Source of the DNA: Microbacterium marinum
Lineage (GTDB): Bacteria > Actinomycetota > Actinomycetes > Actinomycetales > Microbacteriaceae
Assembly (NCBI RefSeq): GCF_014204835.1
Contig: NZ_JACHMD010000001.1
Span: forward strand, 1,860,001-1,924,000
Reading direction: 5' to 3'
DNA length: 64,000 nucleotides
Shown: positions 1-10,341 of the stretch, in pieces
How positions within the stretch are numbered: position 1 is the first letter of the stretch
How the letters are laid out: the number at the start of each line of letters is the position of its first letter
Notes under the pieces: generated by a model
Database searches by the model: none
What the model saw: the letters and a program-made list of their open reading frames with translations, nothing else
What the model was told of the DNA's origin: nothing
Translations under genes and position numbers: made by a program

Positions 1-606
1 CTCGACCCCGACCCCATCGACGGCACGGTCATCCACACGTTCGACAACCCGATCCACGCCACCGGCGGCATCACGGTCCTCCACGGTTCGATGGCACCCG
101 AGGGAGCCGTCGTGAAGACCGCGGGCTTCGACGCCGCCGTCTTCGAAGGCCCCGCGCGCGTGTTCGAGCGCGAGCGCGCAGCGATCGATGCGCTGGCCGC
201 CGGAGACATCGAAGCCGGCAGTGTGGTCGTCATCCGCTACGAAGGCCCCAAGGGCGGTCCCGGCATGCGCGAGATGCTCGCGATCACGGCGGCCATCAAG
301 GGCGCGGGGCTCGGAAAAGATGTACTACTCTTGACGGACGGACGATTCTCAGGCGGCACAACCGGCCTGTGCATCGGCCACATAGCACCCGAAGCGGTGG
401 ACGCTGGTCCCATCGCCTTCGTGCGCGATGGTGATCTGATACGGGTCGATATCGCAGCTCGCTCTCTCGATCTACTCGTCGACGAGGCAGAGCTCGCCTC
501 CCGCCGCTCTGGCTGGGAGCCGCTTCCCCCGCGCTATACCCGTGGCGTGTTGGCCAAGTACTCGAAGCTCGTGCGCTCCGCTGCGGAGGGCGCGACGACG
601 GGATAG
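1..606 (+). CDS. ilvD: Dihydroxy-acid dehydratase, C-terminal part (5' end outside window)
   Basis: The frame is open from base 1, so only the last 201 residues are present. IlvD removes water from 2,3-dihydroxy-isovalerate and 2,3-dihydroxy-3-methylvalerate in valine and isoleucine synthesis, using an Fe-S cluster. The visible part carries the family's conserved C-terminal segments: [12 protein letters not shown], and [23 protein letters not shown] around bases 331-393. The catalytic N-terminal cluster ligands cannot be checked. A 39-bp gap separates it from ilvB, so the two are probably co-transcribed. Confidence 0.97.
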   Translation, partial: LDPDPIDGTVIHTFDNPIHATGGITVLHGSMAPEGAVVKTAGFDAAVFEGPARVFERERAAIDALAAGDIEAGSVVVIRYEGPKGGPGMREMLAITAAIKGAGLGKDVLLLTDGRFSGGTTGLCIGHIAPEAVDAGPIAFVRDGDLIRVDIAARSLDLLVDEAELASRRSGWEPLPPRYTRGVLAKYSKLVRSAAEGATTG

Positions 607-645
607 GCCCCCGCACACCCCCTCCCATCACGCAGAGGTATCTCC

Positions 646-2448
646 ATGTCATCAGACACTCTCGCCGCTGTGCCCCGTCCGCCGGCCGGAGGCGCATCCA
701 CACCCGTCCTGACCGGAGCGCAGGCCGTCGTCCGCTCACTCGAGCTGCTCGGCGTCTCCGACGTCTTCGGTCTCCCGGGCGGCGCGATCCTCCCGGTCTA
801 CGACCCCCTCATGGACACGTCGGAGATCCGGCACATCCTGGTCCGCCACGAGCAGGGCGCCGGACACGCGGCGGAGGGCTTCGCCGCGGCATCCGGTCGG
901 GTGGGCGTCGCGATCGCGACCTCCGGCCCCGGCGCGACGAACCTCGTCACCGCCATCGCCGACGCGTACATGGACTCGATGCCGATCGTGGCCATCACGG
1001 GGCAGGTCTTCTCGACCCTCATGGGCACGGATGCCTTCCAGGAGGCCGACATCGTGGGCATCACGATGCCGATCACGAAGCACTCGTTCCTCGTGAAGGA
1101 TGCCGCGGAGATCCCCGCCGCCATCGCGAGCGCGTTCGAGATCGCGTCGACCGGTCGTCCCGGCCCCGTGCTCGTGGACATCACGAAGGACGCACAGCAG
1201 GCGGAGGCGCCCTTCGTGTGGCCGCCGAAGATCGAGCTCCCGGGCTACCGTCCGGTGACGAAGGCCCACGGCAAGCAGATCCAGGCCGCCGCACAGCTGA
1301 TCGCCGAGGCGGCGAAGCCCGTGCTCTACGTCGGTGGCGGCGTCGTCCGTGCCCACGCCGCGCCCGAGCTCCTCCGACTCGCGGAGGCGACCGGCGCCCC
1401 TGTGGTCACGACGCTGATGGCGCGGGGTGCGTTCCCCGACTCGCACCCACAGCAGCTGGGCATGCCCGGAATGCACGGGACGGTCCCCGCGGTGCTCGCC
1501 CTGCAGGAATCCGACCTGATCGTCGCGCTGGGAGCGCGATTCGATGACCGTGTGACCGGCAAGGCCGCCCTGTTCGCTCCGCACGCGAAGGTCGTGCACG
1601 TCGACATCGACCCGGCGGAGATCTCCAAGATCCGCACCGCCGACGTGCCGATCGTCGGCGATCTGAAGGACGTCCTCGTCGACCTCGACGCGGCGTTCGT
1701 CGGGGCGACCGCGGGCGCGAAGCCCGACATCTCCGACTGGTGGTCCTACCTCGACGGGCTGCGCGACGAGTTCCCGCTCGGCTACGCGCCGACGTCCGAC
1801 GGGCTGCTGGCGCCCCAGTACGTCATCCAGCGCATCGGCGAACTCACCGGCCCCGAGGGCGTCTACGCCGCCGGCGTCGGCCAGCACCAGATGTGGGCGG
1901 CGCAGTTCATCAAGTACGAGCGCCCGAACGCCTGGCTGAACTCCGGCGGTGCGGGCACCATGGGGTACTCCGTCCCCGCGGCCATGGGCGCCAAGGTCGC
2001 AGAGCCGGATCGTGTGGTCTGGGCGATCGACGGCGACGGATGCTTCCAGATGACCAATCAGGAACTCGCGACCTGCGTCATCAACAAGATCCCGATCAAG
2101 GTCGCCATCATCAACAACTCGTCGCTCGGCATGGTGCGGCAGTGGCAGACGCTGTTCTACGACGGTCGCTACTCCAACACCGACCTGAACACCGGCCACG
2201 ACAGCATCCGCGTGCCCGACTTCGTGAAGCTGGCCGAGGCGTACGGCTGCGCCGCGATCCGCGTCGAGAAGGAAGACGAAGTGGATGCCGCCATCCAGCG
2301 CGCGCTCGAGATCGATGACCGCCCGGTCATCATCGACTTCGTGGTGAGCGCCGATGCCATGGTCTGGCCGATGGTGCCGCAGGGCGTCAGCAACAGCTAC
2401 ATCCAGTACGCGCGTGAGCACGCTCCCGCGTTCGATCAGGAGGACTGA
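646..2448 (+). CDS. ilvB: Acetolactate synthase, large (catalytic) subunit
   Basis: This 600-residue thiamine-diphosphate enzyme condenses two pyruvates, or pyruvate and 2-ketobutyrate, as the first common step of branched-chain amino-acid synthesis. The catalytic glutamate lies in [15 protein letters not shown] (about residue 69). The ThDP/Mg motif starts at GDGCFQM (about residue 463) and ends at the NN pair about 26 residues later. Length is typical. The ATG is preceded by a purine-rich AGAGG. The small subunit starts 2 bp after the stop, so the subunits are translationally coupled. The N-terminal about 25 residues are an Ala/Pro-rich extension before the conserved core. Confidence 0.98.
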   Translation: MSSDTLAAVPRPPAGGASTPVLTGAQAVVRSLELLGVSDVFGLPGGAILPVYDPLMDTSEIRHILVRHEQGAGHAAEGFAAASGRVGVAIATSGPGATNLVTAIADAYMDSMPIVAITGQVFSTLMGTDAFQEADIVGITMPITKHSFLVKDAAEIPAAIASAFEIASTGRPGPVLVDITKDAQQAEAPFVWPPKIELPGYRPVTKAHGKQIQAAAQLIAEAAKPVLYVGGGVVRAHAAPELLRLAEATGAPVVTTLMARGAFPDSHPQQLGMPGMHGTVPAVLALQESDLIVALGARFDDRVTGKAALFAPHAKVVHVDIDPAEISKIRTADVPIVGDLKDVLVDLDAAFVGATAGAKPDISDWWSYLDGLRDEFPLGYAPTSDGLLAPQYVIQRIGELTGPEGVYAAGVGQHQMWAAQFIKYERPNAWLNSGGAGTMGYSVPAAMGAKVAEPDRVVWAIDGDGCFQMTNQELATCVINKIPIKVAIINNSSLGMVRQWQTLFYDGRYSNTDLNTGHDSIRVPDFVKLAEAYGCAAIRVEKEDEVDAAIQRALEIDDRPVIIDFVVSADAMVWPMVPQGVSNSYIQYAREHAPAFDQED

Positions 2449-2450
2449 CG

Positions 2451-2960
2451 ATGAGCAAGCACGTCCTGAGCCTCCTCGTGGAGGACAAGCCCGGTCTGCT
2501 GACGCGCGTGGCGGGCCTGTTCGCCCGCCGCGGCTTCAACATCGACTCCCTCGCGGTGGGTGTGACCGAGGTGCCCGGTCTTTCGCGCATCACCGTCGTC
2601 GTCGACGTGGAGGAGCTTCCGCTCGAGCAGGTGACCAAGCAGCTCAACAAGCTGGTGAACGTCATCAAGATCGTCGAGCTCGACCCGGCGGCATCCGTGC
2701 AGCGCGAGCACATGCTCGTGAAGGTGCGCGCCGACAATCAGACGCGCTCGAACGTGATCGAGGTCGTCAACCTCTTCCGGGCCTCCGTCGTCGACTACGC
2801 GACCGACGCCCTCGTCGTCGAGATCACGGGCGACCGCGGGAAGGTCGACGCCTTCCTCCGCGCCCTCGAGCCCTTCGGCGTGAAGGAGCTCGCCCAGTCG
2901 GGCATGGTCGCCATCGGCCGAGGCGGCAAGAGCATCACCGAGCGCGTCCTCCGCGGCTGA
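2451..2960 (+). CDS. ilvN: Acetolactate synthase, small regulatory subunit
   Basis: This 169-residue regulatory subunit binds IlvB and confers feedback inhibition by valine. An N-terminal ACT domain begins at once (HVLSLLVEDKPGLLTRVAGLFARRG, with FNIDSLAVG following), the usual first strand-helix of the family, and a C-terminal ALS_ss_C domain follows from about residue 85. Length is normal. It sits 2 bp downstream of ilvB with a GGAGGA sequence covering the ilvB stop, and 45 bp upstream of ilvC, as in other actinobacteria. Confidence 0.97.
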   Translation: MSKHVLSLLVEDKPGLLTRVAGLFARRGFNIDSLAVGVTEVPGLSRITVVVDVEELPLEQVTKQLNKLVNVIKIVELDPAASVQREHMLVKVRADNQTRSNVIEVVNLFRASVVDYATDALVVEITGDRGKVDAFLRALEPFGVKELAQSGMVAIGRGGKSITERVLRG

Positions 2961-4183
<1,223 letters not shown>

Positions 4184-4237
4184 TTCGGCATCCAGCTCTC
4201 GGCGTATCCGCCGGGACCGGCCCGAATCGAGCCACGG

Positions 4238-4266
4238 AGGCCCGACCCTTACAAGGGGTCGGGCCT
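4238..4266 (+). terminator. Probable terminator after ilvC
   Basis: An 11-bp GC-rich stem (AGGCCCGACCC at 4238-4248 with GGGTCGGGCCT at 4256-4266) extends by two A-T pairs with one bulge. It lies 207 bp after the ilvC stop and just before the promoter of the next gene. There is only a weak T-run, as is usual in this organism. Confidence 0.65.
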
Positions 4267-4276
4267 TCGGCGTCGT

Positions 4277-4282
4277 TAGACT
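4277..4282 (+). promoter_or_regulatory. -10 element TAGACT for a leaderless transcript
   Basis: TAGACT ends 6 nt before the ATG at 4289, and no ribosome binding site fits in between. This implies that transcription starts at or near the A of the start codon. Confidence 0.6.
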
Positions 4283-4288
4283 TCGGAC

Positions 4289-4765
4289 ATGGCCTCCGGT
4301 TCCTCCGACGACGACGCCTTCCGGTGGGAAGGCGACGACTCGCCGACGCGTCCGCCCCGTGCCGAGAAGTCCGATGCCGTCCTTCCTGAGGGTTGGCGCG
4401 CGGTCGGCAAGGGGAGCGAGGCGCCGGCGGACTCTGCTCCGTCGCCGTCCGTCGGGGATGAGCCAGCGAGCGACACGACGTCCCTCGGCAGTGCAGCACT
4501 CGTCACGTTGGGGCTGCTCGGCGGCATCTACCTGCTGTACACGGTCGGCTGGGTGCTCGGCGGTGCCCGTACGGCGCTCGCGATCTCGCCTTACCTCGCT
4601 CCTGGCGCGGTCGTCCCCGCGCAGTGGTTCGCCGTGGCCGCTCCCGCCCTCTGGTTCGGCGGCACGCTGCTGCTCACCCGTTCGTCGGCGGTGTGGGTGC
4701 GCCTCGCGTGGCTCGTGGTCGGGGTCTTCCTCCTCCTGCCGTGGCCGTTCGTGACCGGAGTGTGA
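4289..4765 (+). CDS. Small membrane protein, unknown function
   Basis: This 158-residue protein has a hydrophilic, acidic and proline-rich N-terminal half (residues 1-68, rich in D, E, S and P) followed by three likely membrane helices: about 72-92 (VTLGLLGGIYLLYTVGWVLGG), 112-128 and 134-155. No catalytic motif is visible. It starts from an ATG 6 nt behind a TAGACT -10 box, so it is probably leaderless. The next membrane protein starts 5 bp after its stop, suggesting a two-gene unit. I do not recognise a characterised family. Confidence 0.85.
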   Translation: MASGSSDDDAFRWEGDDSPTRPPRAEKSDAVLPEGWRAVGKGSEAPADSAPSPSVGDEPASDTTSLGSAALVTLGLLGGIYLLYTVGWVLGGARTALAISPYLAPGAVVPAQWFAVAAPALWFGGTLLLTRSSAVWVRLAWLVVGVFLLLPWPFVTGV

Positions 4766-4769
4766 CCCC

Positions 4770-5114
4770 GTGACGACTTCTTCTTCTCCTGCTCGTCGCC
4801 CTGCGTCGTGGATCCCCGCTGCCATCGCGGGATTCTTCGGATTGTTCTACGCCTACGCCGTCTGGGTGGCCGTGGGCTTCCTGATCGCTCAGGCGGGCGC
4901 CGTGGAGGGGCTGAACGGCGCCGGATGGGCGGTGCTGCTGTTCTCGGTGCTCTTCCCGATCATCGTCTTCGTGGCCGGTGTGCTCCTCGGCCGTCGCCGC
5001 GCTCTCGTGCAGCTTGCGATCATCCTGCTCGTGGGGCTGGGGCTCGTCGCGGTGTTCTGGCTGAACATCCTGACCTACGCCATCACGAACGGGAACTCGC
5101 TCGTCGGTAGCTGA
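4770..5114 (+). CDS. Small membrane protein, unknown function
   Basis: This 114-residue protein starts at GTG and has three hydrophobic segments: about residues 14-40 (IPAAIAGFFGLFYAYAVWVAV), 51-73 (AVLLFSVLFPIIVFVAGVLLG) and 78-103. The short N-terminus is rich in Ser, Thr and Arg. It lies 5 bp after the previous membrane-protein gene and is probably co-transcribed and co-translated with it. No enzymatic motif is seen; it may be a partner of its neighbour. Confidence 0.83.
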   Translation: MTTSSSPARRPASWIPAAIAGFFGLFYAYAVWVAVGFLIAQAGAVEGLNGAGWAVLLFSVLFPIIVFVAGVLLGRRRALVQLAIILLVGLGLVAVFWLNILTYAITNGNSLVGS

Positions 5115-5152
5115 CCGATGTCACACGGTCGGGAGGAGGCCGGTGCGCCCGG

Positions 5153-5158
5153 TAGGCT
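5153..5158 (+). promoter_or_regulatory. Probable -10 element for serA
   Basis: TAGGCT matches the -10 pattern seen before several genes of this window. It lies about 80 nt upstream of the serA GTG, giving a short leader of roughly 70 nt. No -35 element is convincing. Confidence 0.45.
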
Positions 5159-5237
5159 GGCCGTGCCGCGTACCGTCGTCGGGCCCTGGTGTGTCTGACA
5201 TCGTGGCGTCCCACCCCCGCGTACCCGAAGGTCTGCC

Positions 5238-6842
5238 GTGCCCAAGCCTGTCGTCCTGATCGCCGAAGAACTCTCGCCCGCCACGATCGAGGCCCTGGGG
5301 CCCGACTTCGACATCCGCTCCGTGGATGGGGCCGACCGCAGCGCGCTGCTCCCGGCTCTCGCCGATGCCGCAGCGGTCCTCATCCGCTCGGCGACCAAGA
5401 TGGACGCCGAGGCGATCGCCGCCGCGCCGCAGCTGAAGGTCATCGCGCGCGCCGGTGTCGGGCTCGACAACGTCGACATCAAGTCCGCGACGAGTGCCGG
5501 CGTGATGGTCGTCAACGCGCCGACGTCGAACATCATCTCCGCCGCCGAGCTCACCGTCGGTCACATCCTGAGCCTCGCCCGGCACATCCCGGCGGCGCAC
5601 GCGTCGCTCGCCGCCGGCGCGTGGAAGCGGTCGTCGTTCACCGGGACGGAGCTGTTCGAGAAGACGGTCGGCATCATCGGCCTCGGTCGCATCGGCGCGC
5701 TGATCGCGGCGCGCGTGCAGGCATTCGGCGTCTCGGTCGTCGCCTACGACCCCTACGTCACCCCCACCCGCGCACAGCAGCTCGGTGTGCAGCTCCTCCC
5801 GCTCGATGACCTCCTCGCGACGAGTGACTTCGTGACCATCCACATGCCGAAGACGCCCGAGACCACGGGGATGATCGGCACCGAGCAGTTCGAGATCATG
5901 AAGGCGTCCGCCTACGTCGTGAACGTCGCCCGTGGCGGACTCATCGACGAGGAGGCTCTGTACACGGCGCTGACGACCGGGCAGATCGCTGGCGCCGGGC
6001 TCGACGTGTTCACGTCTGAGCCCCCGGTCGAGGACGGCACCGCGTTCCCGCTTCTCTCGCTCCCCAACGTCGTGGTCACGCCGCACCTGGGCGCATCGAC
6101 GGACGAGGCGCAGGAGAAGGCGGGCGTGTCCGTCGCGAAGTCGGTCAAGCTCGCGCTCGAGGGCGATCTGGTTCCGGATGCCGTGAACGTCGCCGGCGGC
6201 GTCATCGACCCCTTCGTGCGCCCCGGCATCGCCCTCGTGGAGCAGCTCGGGCAGATCTTCACCGGCCTCGCGCCGAGCGCACTCACGAGCCTCGACATCG
6301 AAGTGCGCGGCGAGCTCGCCGACTACGACGTCAGCGTGTATCGCCTGGCGGCGCTCAAGGGCATCTTCACGAACATCGTCAGCGAGAACGTCTCGTACGT
6401 GAACGCCCCGCTGTTCGCCGAGCAGCGCGGCATCGAGACGCGACTGATCGTCGAGTCCGAGAGCCCGCTCTACCGCAACATCACGATCCTCCGCGGCACG
6501 CTCGCCGACGGCACCGTGCTCACCGTCGAGGGCACTCTCGCCGGGACGCGGATGGTGCCGAAGGTCGTGGGCATCAACGGCTACGAGGTTGAGGTGCCGA
6601 TCAACCGGTACCACGTCGTCATGCGTTACGCGGACCGTCCCGGCATCGTCGCGATCTACGGGCAGAAGCTGGGGGAGGCGGGCATCAACATCGCCGGTCT
6701 CCAGGTGGCCCGTCCCGACGCGAGCGGACGCGCACTGTCGGTGCTGACCGTCGACTCGCCGGTCCCCGAGACGATGCTCGAGGAGCTTCGCCAGGCGGTC
6801 GCGGCGGACCTGTTCCGTCAGATCGAGCTCACCGAGGTCTGA
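5238..6842 (+). CDS. serA: D-3-phosphoglycerate dehydrogenase
   Basis: This 534-residue enzyme oxidises 3-phosphoglycerate, the first step of serine synthesis. It is the long actinobacterial form: catalytic and NAD domains to about residue 310, an intervening ASB domain, and a C-terminal ACT domain from about residue 455 (VVMRYADRPGIVAIYGQKLGE). The Rossmann motif GLGRIG lies near residue 149, the substrate/cofactor arginine is in VNVARGGLIDEEAL, and the catalytic histidine is in TPHLGAST near residue 283. A GAAGG sequence precedes the GTG start. Confidence 0.97.
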   Translation: MPKPVVLIAEELSPATIEALGPDFDIRSVDGADRSALLPALADAAAVLIRSATKMDAEAIAAAPQLKVIARAGVGLDNVDIKSATSAGVMVVNAPTSNIISAAELTVGHILSLARHIPAAHASLAAGAWKRSSFTGTELFEKTVGIIGLGRIGALIAARVQAFGVSVVAYDPYVTPTRAQQLGVQLLPLDDLLATSDFVTIHMPKTPETTGMIGTEQFEIMKASAYVVNVARGGLIDEEALYTALTTGQIAGAGLDVFTSEPPVEDGTAFPLLSLPNVVVTPHLGASTDEAQEKAGVSVAKSVKLALEGDLVPDAVNVAGGVIDPFVRPGIALVEQLGQIFTGLAPSALTSLDIEVRGELADYDVSVYRLAALKGIFTNIVSENVSYVNAPLFAEQRGIETRLIVESESPLYRNITILRGTLADGTVLTVEGTLAGTRMVPKVVGINGYEVEVPINRYHVVMRYADRPGIVAIYGQKLGEAGINIAGLQVARPDASGRALSVLTVDSPVPETMLEELRQAVAADLFRQIELTEV

Positions 6843-6911
6843 CCGCCGGCAGCGCGACGCGACGCACGCGCGACCGCCAGGCTCGCGGTCGAGCGCGCCG
6901 TCGCTCGCGCC

Positions 6912-6988
6912 GAAAGCGCCCCTCCGTGCCGAGCGCGCAGTCTTGTGGCGCGCAATAGTCGGCGCTTTCGGCACTGGAGGGCGCTTTC
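6912..6988. terminator. Large imperfect inverted repeat between convergent serA and tetR
   Basis: A 21-nt arm at 6912-6932 (GAAAGCGCCCCTCC...) matches the reverse complement of 6968-6988 with three mismatches. The spacer holds a second small inverted repeat (GCGCGC...GCGCGC). Its place between two convergent genes suggests a bidirectional terminator, although no T-tract is present. Confidence 0.55.
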
Positions 6989-7028
6989 AGCGGCGTTCGG
7001 CGCAGCGGCGCGGACTCGCGGGCGTGAT

Positions 7029-7571
7029 TCAGCGCGCGGCGCGCTCCACGAGGGCGACGAGCGCGTCCAGTGCGGCGCCGCGGGGGAGTGGGCCCGGCAG
7101 GGCGCCCGCGGCGAGCGCGCTGTTGAAGTACAGACCGTCGCTCACCAGGAGCACGAGCTGAAGTGCGGTCTCGTCGCGCGTGTGCGGCCGGAGCGCGTCC
7201 TCCCAGAGCTCCCGCACGCCGCGGAGTGCGTCCGCCGCCGCAGCGTGGCCCGTCTGTGCGAGGCGCGACGCCGCGACGATGGCGCGGTCGAGTGGTGTCC
7301 CGGTCTCCAGTGACGTGCGCACGAAGGCTGCAATGATCCCTCCCGGAGCGGACTGCATCGCTTCGACGTCGAGGTGGACGAGCTTCTTCATGCGTTCGAG
7401 GAGCGCGTTCTCGAGGGCTTCCTTCGTGGCGTAGTGATAGAGCAGTCCGCCCTTGGAGACCCCGGCGGCGGCGGCAACCGCCTCCATGGTGGCGCCGCGT
7501 GCGCCTTCGGCCAACAGGGCGGCCTCGAACGCGTCGAGGACGCTCTCCTTCGCGCGCGGCGGTCTGCTCAT
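7029..7571 (-). CDS. TetR-family transcriptional regulator
   Basis: This 180-residue repressor-type protein has an N-terminal helix-turn-helix at about residues 15-60 (DAFEAALLAEGARGATMEAVAAAAGVSKGGLLYHYATKEALENAL). The C-terminal part is the ligand/dimer domain. I chose the ATG giving MSRPPRAKES because the domain starts a few residues later; longer in-frame starts would add a basic, non-homologous tail. It is divergent from a QacA/SmvA-like exporter with 62 bp between the start codons, so it very likely represses that exporter and itself, like QacR. Confidence 0.93.
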   Translation of the reverse strand: MSRPPRAKESVLDAFEAALLAEGARGATMEAVAAAAGVSKGGLLYHYATKEALENALLERMKKLVHLDVEAMQSAPGGIIAAFVRTSLETGTPLDRAIVAASRLAQTGHAAAADALRGVRELWEDALRPHTRDETALQLVLLVSDGLYFNSALAAGALPGPLPRGAALDALVALVERAAR

Positions 7572-7633
7572 ACCCTCATCGTCTCCCGACTTCGGTTCGC
7601 CCTCTGTTACTATACCGGCTGGACGGTGAAGAA
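7572..7633. promoter_or_regulatory. Divergent promoter/operator region, tetR and exporter
   Basis: The 62-bp gap is AT-richer than its surroundings and contains TTACTATACCGGCTGGACGG. The segment TACCG-(6)-CGGTG is a near-palindrome that could be the TetR operator. The exporter's ribosome binding site is GGTGAAG. Confidence 0.45.
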
Positions 7634-9184
7634 ATGATGACGTTGACGGAAGAACTCCGCGTCGCCGACGCGGGCGGGCGCAAGCAGGGATGGCGCGGCT
7701 GGACGGCACTGGTCGTCCTCATGCTCCCGGTGCTCCTCGTTTCCGTGGACAACACGGTGCTGAGCTTCGCGCTGCCCGAGATCGCCCGCGATCTGTCGCC
7801 CTCCAGCGCCGAGCAGCTTTGGATCATCGACGCCTACCCCCTCGTGCTCGCGGGGCTCCTCGTCACCATGGGGTCCCTCGGTGATCGGTTCGGTCGCCGG
7901 CGGCTCCTGCTCGTCGGCGCGACGGGCTTCGCCGCCGTGTCCGCTCTCGCCGCGTTCGCGCCGACCGCAGGCCTCCTCATCGCGGCCCGGGCCGGTATGG
8001 GTGTCTTCGGCGCGATGCTGATGCCCTCCACGCTGTCGCTGCTGCGCAGCATCTTCACCGATCGCGACCAGCGCCGCTTGGCCATCGCGGTGTGGGCGTC
8101 GATGTTCTCGGCGGGTTCGGCTCTCGGCCCGATCGTCGGCGGCATCCTGCTGGAGCACTTCGCCTGGGGGTCGGTGTTCCTCATGGCGGTGCCCGTCCTC
8201 ATCCCGCTGCTGGTCCTGGCGCCGTTCCTCGTGCCGGAGAGCCGCGACCCGAAGCCGGGACGCATCGACCCGCTGAGCATCGTTCTCTCGATGGCGACGA
8301 TGGTGCCGATCGTCTACGCGATCAAGGAGTTCGCCGTGCACGGTGCCGGGGTCCTGCCGCTGGTGCTCGTGGTGGTCGGTCTCGGTTTCGGCTGGCTGTT
8401 CGTGCGGCGCCAACTCCGTTCGTCGACCCCCATGCTCGACATGCGGCTGTTCGCGATCGGCTCGTTCACGGGGGCCCTCCTCGTCAACCTGCTGAGTGTG
8501 GTGGCGCTCGTCGGCTTCCTGTACTTCGTGACCCAGCATCTCCAGCTGATCATCGGCATGTCGCCGCTGCAGGCCGGGCTGGCGCTTGTCCCGGGACTCG
8601 CGCTCATGATCATCGCGGGCCTCGGGGTGGTTCCGATCTCGCGGCGCGTCTCCGCCCGGATCGTCGTGCCCACGGCGCTCGCGCTCTCCGTCGCTGGATA
8701 CCTCGTGATCGCCTTCTCCACGGATGCCGCGGCTCTCGGCACCCTCATCGCGGCGTTCGCGCTGCTCGGACTGGGCATCGGAGCTGCCGAGACCGTCTCC
8801 AACGAGCTCGTTCTCGCAAGCGCGCCGCCCGCGAAGGCGGGAGCGGCGAGCGCCGTCTCAGAGACCGCGTACGAACTGGGAGCGGTACTGGGGACAGCTG
8901 TTCTCGGCGGAATCCTCACCGCGTTGTACCGCTCCGGCATCCATCTGCCCGATTCGGTGCCCGCAGAGGCCGCCGAGGCTGCCCGGGAGACTCTCGCCGG
9001 TGCCGTCAACGTCGCCGAGACGCTCCCTGCCGACGTCGGTGCCGAGGTGCTGTCCGCTGCGGCACACGCCTTCGACTCGGGCGTGACGGTGACCTCGCTG
9101 ATCGGCGCCGGCCTCGTCGTCTGCGCCGCCGTGGTGGCGGCCGCTACGCTGGAGAGATCCCGGACCTCGCGCGTCGATCACTGA
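7634..9184 (+). CDS. MFS drug:H+ antiporter, DHA2 (14-helix) family, QacA/SmvA-like
   Basis: This 516-residue membrane protein matches the length of 14-TM DHA2 exporters. It shows family motifs: DNTVLSFALPEIARDL in TM1 (motif D), GSLGDRFGRRRLLL between TM2 and TM3 (motif A), and WASMFSAGSALGPIVGGILLEHF in TM5 (motif C, antiporter). These resemble QacA and SmvA, which expel quaternary ammonium compounds and other lipophilic cations. The start is the first of two adjacent ATG codons after GGTGAAGAA. Its substrate here is inferred only from family and from the divergent TetR. Confidence 0.93.
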   Translation: MMTLTEELRVADAGGRKQGWRGWTALVVLMLPVLLVSVDNTVLSFALPEIARDLSPSSAEQLWIIDAYPLVLAGLLVTMGSLGDRFGRRRLLLVGATGFAAVSALAAFAPTAGLLIAARAGMGVFGAMLMPSTLSLLRSIFTDRDQRRLAIAVWASMFSAGSALGPIVGGILLEHFAWGSVFLMAVPVLIPLLVLAPFLVPESRDPKPGRIDPLSIVLSMATMVPIVYAIKEFAVHGAGVLPLVLVVVGLGFGWLFVRRQLRSSTPMLDMRLFAIGSFTGALLVNLLSVVALVGFLYFVTQHLQLIIGMSPLQAGLALVPGLALMIIAGLGVVPISRRVSARIVVPTALALSVAGYLVIAFSTDAAALGTLIAAFALLGLGIGAAETVSNELVLASAPPAKAGAASAVSETAYELGAVLGTAVLGGILTALYRSGIHLPDSVPAEAAEAARETLAGAVNVAETLPADVGAEVLSAAAHAFDSGVTVTSLIGAGLVVCAAVVAAATLERSRTSRVDH

Positions 9185-9238
9185 TCCCCGCACCGCCGTG
9201 CGTCCGGGTCCTGCCTGTCTGTGAGCACGAGGAGTGCG

Positions 9239-10291
9239 ATGTCGCGTGTCGTGAAGCTGGCTGTCATCCCCGGAGACGGCATCGGTCCCGAGGTCGTCGC
9301 CGAAGCGGAGAAGGTTCTCGACACGGTCACCGCCGAGGCGGGCGTCCGCTTCGAGAAGACCCGGTTCTCCCTGGGCGCGGCCCGGTTCCTCGAGACGGGC
9401 GACACCCTCACCGATGACGACCTCGCCTCCATCGCCCAACACGATGCGATCCTCCTCGGGGCCGTCGGCGGGATGCCGGGGGACCCCCGTCTGAAGGATG
9501 CGAACATCGAGCGGGGACTGCTCCTGAAGCTCCGCTTCGCGCTCGACCACTACGTCAACCTGCGGCCGTCCCGGCTCTATCCGGGCGTGCCCGGGCCGCT
9601 CGCGAATCCGGGGGACGTCGACTTCGTCGTGGTCCGCGAGGGCACCGAGGGACCGTACGTCGGCAACGGCGGTTCCATCCGCACGGGCACGCCGCACGAG
9701 GTTGCCAACGAGACGTCGGTCAACACGGCCTACGGCATCGAACGCGTCGTGCGGTTCGCGTTCACGCAGGCGCAGGCGCGGCGGAAGAAGCTCACCCTCG
9801 TGCACAAGACGAACGTGCTCGTCCACGCGGGCGGGATGTGGAAGCGGATCGTCGACGAGGTGGCATCCGAGCACCCCGAGGTCGCCGTAGACTATCTGCA
9901 CGTCGACGCGGCGACGATCTTCCTGGTCACGAACCCGGGCCGCTTCGACGTGATCGTCACCGACAACCTCTTCGGCGACATCCTCACCGACTTGGCCGGC
10001 GCCGTCACCGGAGGCATCGGTCTCGCCGCATCGGGGAACATCAACCCCGACGGCGCGTTCCCGTCGATGTTCGAGCCCGTGCACGGTTCCGCGCCCGACA
10101 TCGCCGGCCAGCAGATCGCCGATCCCACCGCCGCGATCCTCTCCGTCGCCCTCCTCCTCGACCACCTCGGGCTGGGCGATGCCGCAGCGCGCGTCACCCG
10201 CGCCGCCCGGGAGGACATCGAGTCACGGGACGGCTCCACCCGCACGACCGCGCAGGTCGGCGACGCGATCACCGCACGCCTCCGGGCGTAA
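9239..10291 (+). CDS. leuB: 3-isopropylmalate dehydrogenase
   Basis: This 350-residue enzyme oxidatively decarboxylates 3-isopropylmalate to 2-ketoisocaproate in leucine synthesis. It has the N-terminal [10 protein letters not shown], the substrate motif [23 protein letters not shown], and the metal/NAD segment [31 protein letters not shown] of the decarboxylating dehydrogenase family. The ATG is chosen over an upstream in-frame GTG because GAGGAG is placed correctly in front of it. The gene is separated from leuCD at 35 kb; ilvE follows after 50 bp. Confidence 0.97.
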   Translation: MSRVVKLAVIPGDGIGPEVVAEAEKVLDTVTAEAGVRFEKTRFSLGAARFLETGDTLTDDDLASIAQHDAILLGAVGGMPGDPRLKDANIERGLLLKLRFALDHYVNLRPSRLYPGVPGPLANPGDVDFVVVREGTEGPYVGNGGSIRTGTPHEVANETSVNTAYGIERVVRFAFTQAQARRKKLTLVHKTNVLVHAGGMWKRIVDEVASEHPEVAVDYLHVDAATIFLVTNPGRFDVIVTDNLFGDILTDLAGAVTGGIGLAASGNINPDGAFPSMFEPVHGSAPDIAGQQIADPTAAILSVALLLDHLGLGDAAARVTRAAREDIESRDGSTRTTAQVGDAITARLRA

Positions 10292-10300
10292 TCTGGGCAG

Positions 10301-10339
10301 ATGCGCGCCGCGCAGACGCCGCGCGAGGAACAGGACTGA
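10301..10339 (+). CDS. Possible 12-codon leaderless mini-ORF in front of ilvE
   Basis: A TAATCT element (10289-10294) overlaps the leuB stop. Six nt later an ATG opens a 12-codon frame reading MRAAQTPREEQD, whose TGA ends 2 nt before the ilvE ATG. The arrangement suggests translational coupling. It contains no Leu, Ile or Val codon, so classical branched-chain attenuation is unlikely. It may be chance. Confidence 0.3.
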   Translation: MRAAQTPREEQD

Positions 10340-10341
10340 CT

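Noticed and set aside
736..2421. Long minus-strand open frame opposite ilvB
   Set aside because: Opposite-strand frames are often open in high-G+C DNA. The plus strand is a complete, clear IlvB, and the minus frame has no family similarity and no binding site.
5163..5198. Possible 11-codon GTG mini-ORF right after the serA -10 box
   Set aside because: The spacing from TAGGCT is only 4 nt, it contains no serine codon, and nothing links its stop to serA, 39 nt away.
5121..6974. Long minus-strand open frame opposite serA
   Set aside because: Shadow of serA; repetitive Asp/Arg/Leu composition without domains.
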